A stretch of DNA of 8,295 bases. Origin: Spirochaetales bacterium UBA1265. Its GTDB lineage: Bacteria; Spirochaetota; Spirochaetia; Sphaerochaetales; Sphaerochaetaceae. Location: positions 6,657 through 14,951 of the forward strand of contig DBVL01000004.1 of NCBI GenBank assembly GCA_002308475.1, read 5' to 3'. The position numbers were made by a program, and so were the translations under genes. The notes below the pieces were generated by a model. That model did not search any database, had not been told where the DNA came from, and was given only the letters and a program-made list of their open reading frames with translations. Numbering within the stretch: the stretch's first letter is position 1; every line of letters starts with the position of its first letter. This document shows positions 7,179-8,295 of this stretch, in pieces.

Positions 7179-7207
7179 AGTGCGGTTTGATTTTTTCAGT
7201 CCTGTTT

Positions 7208-7292
7208 CATGACGTTTCCACTATAATGGCCTAAAAAATGGACCCTTAGTCTTAACATGTTTATGCCCATAATAATGGAAACAAACGTTATG
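7208..7292. repeat. Long imperfect inverted repeat in the argS-tetR gap
   Basis: The gap 7179-7321 has no convincing gene. It holds two arms, 7208-7229 and 7267-7292, that are reverse complements at 19 of 22 aligned positions with one 4-base bulge in the right arm. The best core is GTTTCCACTATAATGG (7214-7229) against CCATAATAATGGAAAC (7267-7282), 14 of 16 paired. The loop is 37 bases and includes an A-tract (7233-7238). Neither arm is followed by a T-run on either strand, so it is not a standard intrinsic terminator. It sits between converging genes, where a bidirectional stop or an extragenic repeat unit would be expected. Copy number in the genome is unknown. Confidence 0.6.
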
Positions 7293-7321
7293 CGAGTAGA
7301 AAAATTGGCATTTTGCATGTA

Positions 7322-7855
7322 CTAGATCAGATCCAGCAGGTTATCTATGAGGCTCTCCTCATCCAGGAACCCGTTTATCATGTCCCTTACTGCCGGACTG
7401 AGCAGTTCTGAAAGAGCGTCAGTGTAGTCAACCGTGCTCCAGGAACGCTGGACACAGTAGTCCAGGGCCACAAGCAGACGGCTGGATATGATTCTGTCTA
7501 TATCTTTTGAGATACCAAGAGCCCTATCATCCACGCCTCTTAACTGCTCTGAGTATGAGAGCAGCGCACTGACTGGAAAAGCAGTGAAGGTGTCTATAAA
7601 ACTGTTTATGAGAGACACAAACAGCTCTTCTTTGTCTTTTGCCTTGAAGTCTATGTTGAATTCAGCTTTATCCAAAGCTCTCAGGCACTTGTCCAACGCC
7701 TTATCTTTGAGCTCTTCCTTGTCTTTGAAATGGCTGAAAACCGTAGCCTTCCTTATGCCTGCCATGGCCGAGACCTGAGAGATTGAGATTTCCTGAAAAC
7801 CCTTATCTTGTCCAAAGTGCAGAAAAGAATCCAGGATTCTGTCTTTTGTATCCAT
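7322..7855 (-). CDS. TetR/AcrR-family transcriptional regulator
   Basis: A 177-aa protein with the N-terminal DNA-binding domain of the TetR family: helix 1 begins at DTKDRILDSF (2-11), and the helix-turn-helix spans about residues 23-45, reading SISQVSAMAGIRKATVFSHFKDKEEL, followed by the helix-4 lysines. Such dimers repress transcription until a small ligand binds the C-terminal helical domain. That part (about 50-177) is divergent and gives no clue to the ligand. No efflux pump, oxidoreductase or other usual neighbour target is in the window. The flanking genes are argS (convergent) and rplU (divergent). A TetR-type palindrome at 7898-7911, 43 bases upstream of the start, suggests autoregulation. 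The ATG at 7855 fits the family N-terminus but has no Shine-Dalgarno sequence. Family is secure; regulated pathway unknown. Confidence 0.92.
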   Translation of the reverse strand: MDTKDRILDSFLHFGQDKGFQEISISQVSAMAGIRKATVFSHFKDKEELKDKALDKCLRALDKAEFNIDFKAKDKEELFVSLINSFIDTFTAFPVSALLSYSEQLRGVDDRALGISKDIDRIISSRLLVALDYCVQRSWSTVDYTDALSELLSPAVRDMINGFLDEESLIDNLLDLI

Positions 7856-7889
7856 GGAAGAATGGTATAACTAAAATTAAGAAAAGACA

Positions 7890-7918
7890 ATAATCAGACC
7901 GACCGTTCGGTAGAAAAA
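7890..7918 (-). promoter_or_regulatory. Candidate promoter of the TetR gene, with the operator in its spacer
   Basis: On the minus strand TTTTTC (7918-7913) and GATTAT (7895-7890) are 17 bases apart, and the palindrome at 7898-7911 fills the spacer, the usual geometry for repression by a TetR dimer. The boxes themselves are weak. An alternative is TTGTCT (7890-7885) with TATACC (7869-7864) at a short 15-base spacing; that would start transcription about two bases before the ATG and put the operator upstream of the promoter. Confidence 0.35.
7898..7911. promoter_or_regulatory. Probable TetR-family operator
   Basis: ACCGACCGTTCGGT is an imperfect palindrome: the outer five bases of each arm (ACCGA/TCGGT) are exact, and only the sixth base of each half breaks the symmetry. 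It closely resembles the ACCGACCGGTCGGT-type sites bound by several TetR/AcrR regulators. It is GC-rich in an otherwise AT-rich 160-bp gap and lies just upstream of the TetR gene. It ends about 43 bp before the -35 box of rplU, so repression of rplU is less likely than autoregulation. Confidence 0.65.
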
Positions 7919-7954
7919 CAGGAAGTATTTTCTTACTTTGAATGGCAATTGCAC

Positions 7955-7983
7955 TTGAAAGAAAAGACATATAAATCTATAAA
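7955..7983 (+). promoter_or_regulatory. Sigma70-type promoter for rplU
   Basis: TTGAAA (7955-7960) and TATAAA (7978-7983), each five of six matches to consensus, stand exactly 17 bases apart. Transcription would start near 7990, leaving a leader of about 26 bases that contains AAGGA (8003-8007), eight bases before the rplU ATG. The leader is too short to hold a structured ribosomal-protein autoregulatory element. Confidence 0.65.
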
Positions 7984-8015
7984 AGACAGGTAAATTTCAA
8001 ATAAGGATGTGTTAA

Positions 8016-8295
8016 ATGTACGCACTCGTAGAAATTCTCGGTAAGCAGTACAAGGCTGAAGTAGGAAAAGAAGTACAGGTAGATCTGGTTAAGGCTGAAG
8101 TAGGCCAGCAGGTCACTTACGAATCAGTTCTTGCTGTAGTAGATGAGAAGAAAGCTAAGTTTGGTGCCCCTTATGTTAAGGGTGCAAGTGTTGTAGCAAC
8201 CCTCCAGTCCAACTTCAAGGATGAAAAGGTCCGTGTCTACAAGTTCCACAGAAGAAAGGGATACCGCAAGACCCAGGGTCACAGACAGCAGTATT
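8016..8295 (+). CDS. rplU: Large-subunit ribosomal protein bL21 (3' end outside window)
   Basis: The first 93 residues of bL21, a 23S rRNA-binding protein of the large ribosomal subunit. It begins MYALVEILGKQYK with the family's early beta strands (VGKEVQVDLV), has GAPYVKGASVVA in the middle, and ends within the basic RNA-binding stretch VYKFHRRKGYRKTQGHRQQY. The family is about 103 aa, so roughly ten residues are missing, purely because the window ends. The start is fixed by AAGGA eight bases upstream. In most bacteria rplU is followed by rpmA (bL27) and often obg; that is expected to the right but not visible. Confidence 0.97.
   Translation, partial: MYALVEILGKQYKAEVGKEVQVDLVKAEVGQQVTYESVLAVVDEKKAKFGAPYVKGASVVATLQSNFKDEKVRVYKFHRRKGYRKTQGHRQQY

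Noticed and set aside
7186..7198. U-rich run after argS as an intrinsic terminator
   Set aside because: The bases before it do not form a GC-rich hairpin.
7222..7227. Perfect TATAAT on the plus strand after argS
   Set aside because: No -35-like hexamer at 15-19 bases upstream and no gene downstream on that strand before tetR (which is on the other strand).
7257..7325. A 22-codon methionine-rich open frame on the plus strand in the argS-tetR gap
   Set aside because: No ribosome site, it runs into the 3' end of tetR, and much of it is one arm of the inverted repeat; nothing supports translation.
1..8295. tRNA, CRISPR array, insertion sequence, riboswitch or defence cassette
   Set aside because: Read on both strands, no cloverleaf, spaced direct repeats, transposase motifs or aptamer-like leader was found; the space not taken by genes totals only a few hundred bases.

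Overview
The window is a compact stretch of bacterial housekeeping chromosome, with genes on both strands and very little intergenic space. The proteins look like those of a spirochaete (Treponema or Sphaerochaeta type). The hints are the style of the MtaB radical-SAM motif (YCRV...ARG), a stand-alone biotin ligase without a DNA-binding domain, a short ComEC, and the moderate base composition. This is an inference from protein flavour only, and no 16S or other decisive marker is present. I see no phage, insertion sequence, CRISPR array, tRNA, toxin-antitoxin pair or defence cassette.

Layout, left to right. (1) Bases 2-535, plus strand: the 3' part of a HAD-family phosphatase gene that begins upstream of the window. 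(2) Bases 486-1938, minus strand: a two-gene unit, pduL then rsmA (ksgA). It is driven from a good promoter at 2002-2031. rsmA starts inside the end of pduL, and its 3' end overlaps the HAD gene tail to tail by 50 bp. (3) Bases 2057-3376, plus strand: a short ComEC-type membrane channel gene, divergent from pduL. (4) Bases 3416-7178, plus strand: mtaB, birA and argS, with 0-1 nt between genes, so almost certainly one translationally coupled operon. (5) Bases 7179-7321: a non-coding gap holding a long imperfect inverted repeat. (6) Bases 7322-7855, minus strand: a TetR-family regulator with a probable operator at 7898-7911. (7) Bases 8016-8295, plus strand: the start of rplU (ribosomal protein bL21), with a near-consensus promoter; the gene runs off the window.

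Most of the genes serve translation: 16S rRNA dimethylation (RsmA), tRNA A37 methylthiolation (MtaB), arginyl-tRNA synthesis (ArgS) and the large ribosomal subunit (bL21). BirA charges biotin-dependent carboxylases. PduL probably interconverts acyl-CoA and acyl-phosphate for energy metabolism or acetate formation. The TetR gene is the only clearly accessory element, and no obvious target gene other than itself is visible.

I did not find a convincing undescribed system. The items most worth a second look are the 7208-7292 inverted repeat, the promoter placement that suggests leaderless or near-leaderless mtaB mRNA, the self-contained TetR operator/promoter, the short ComEC, and the convergent coding overlap between the HAD gene and rsmA.
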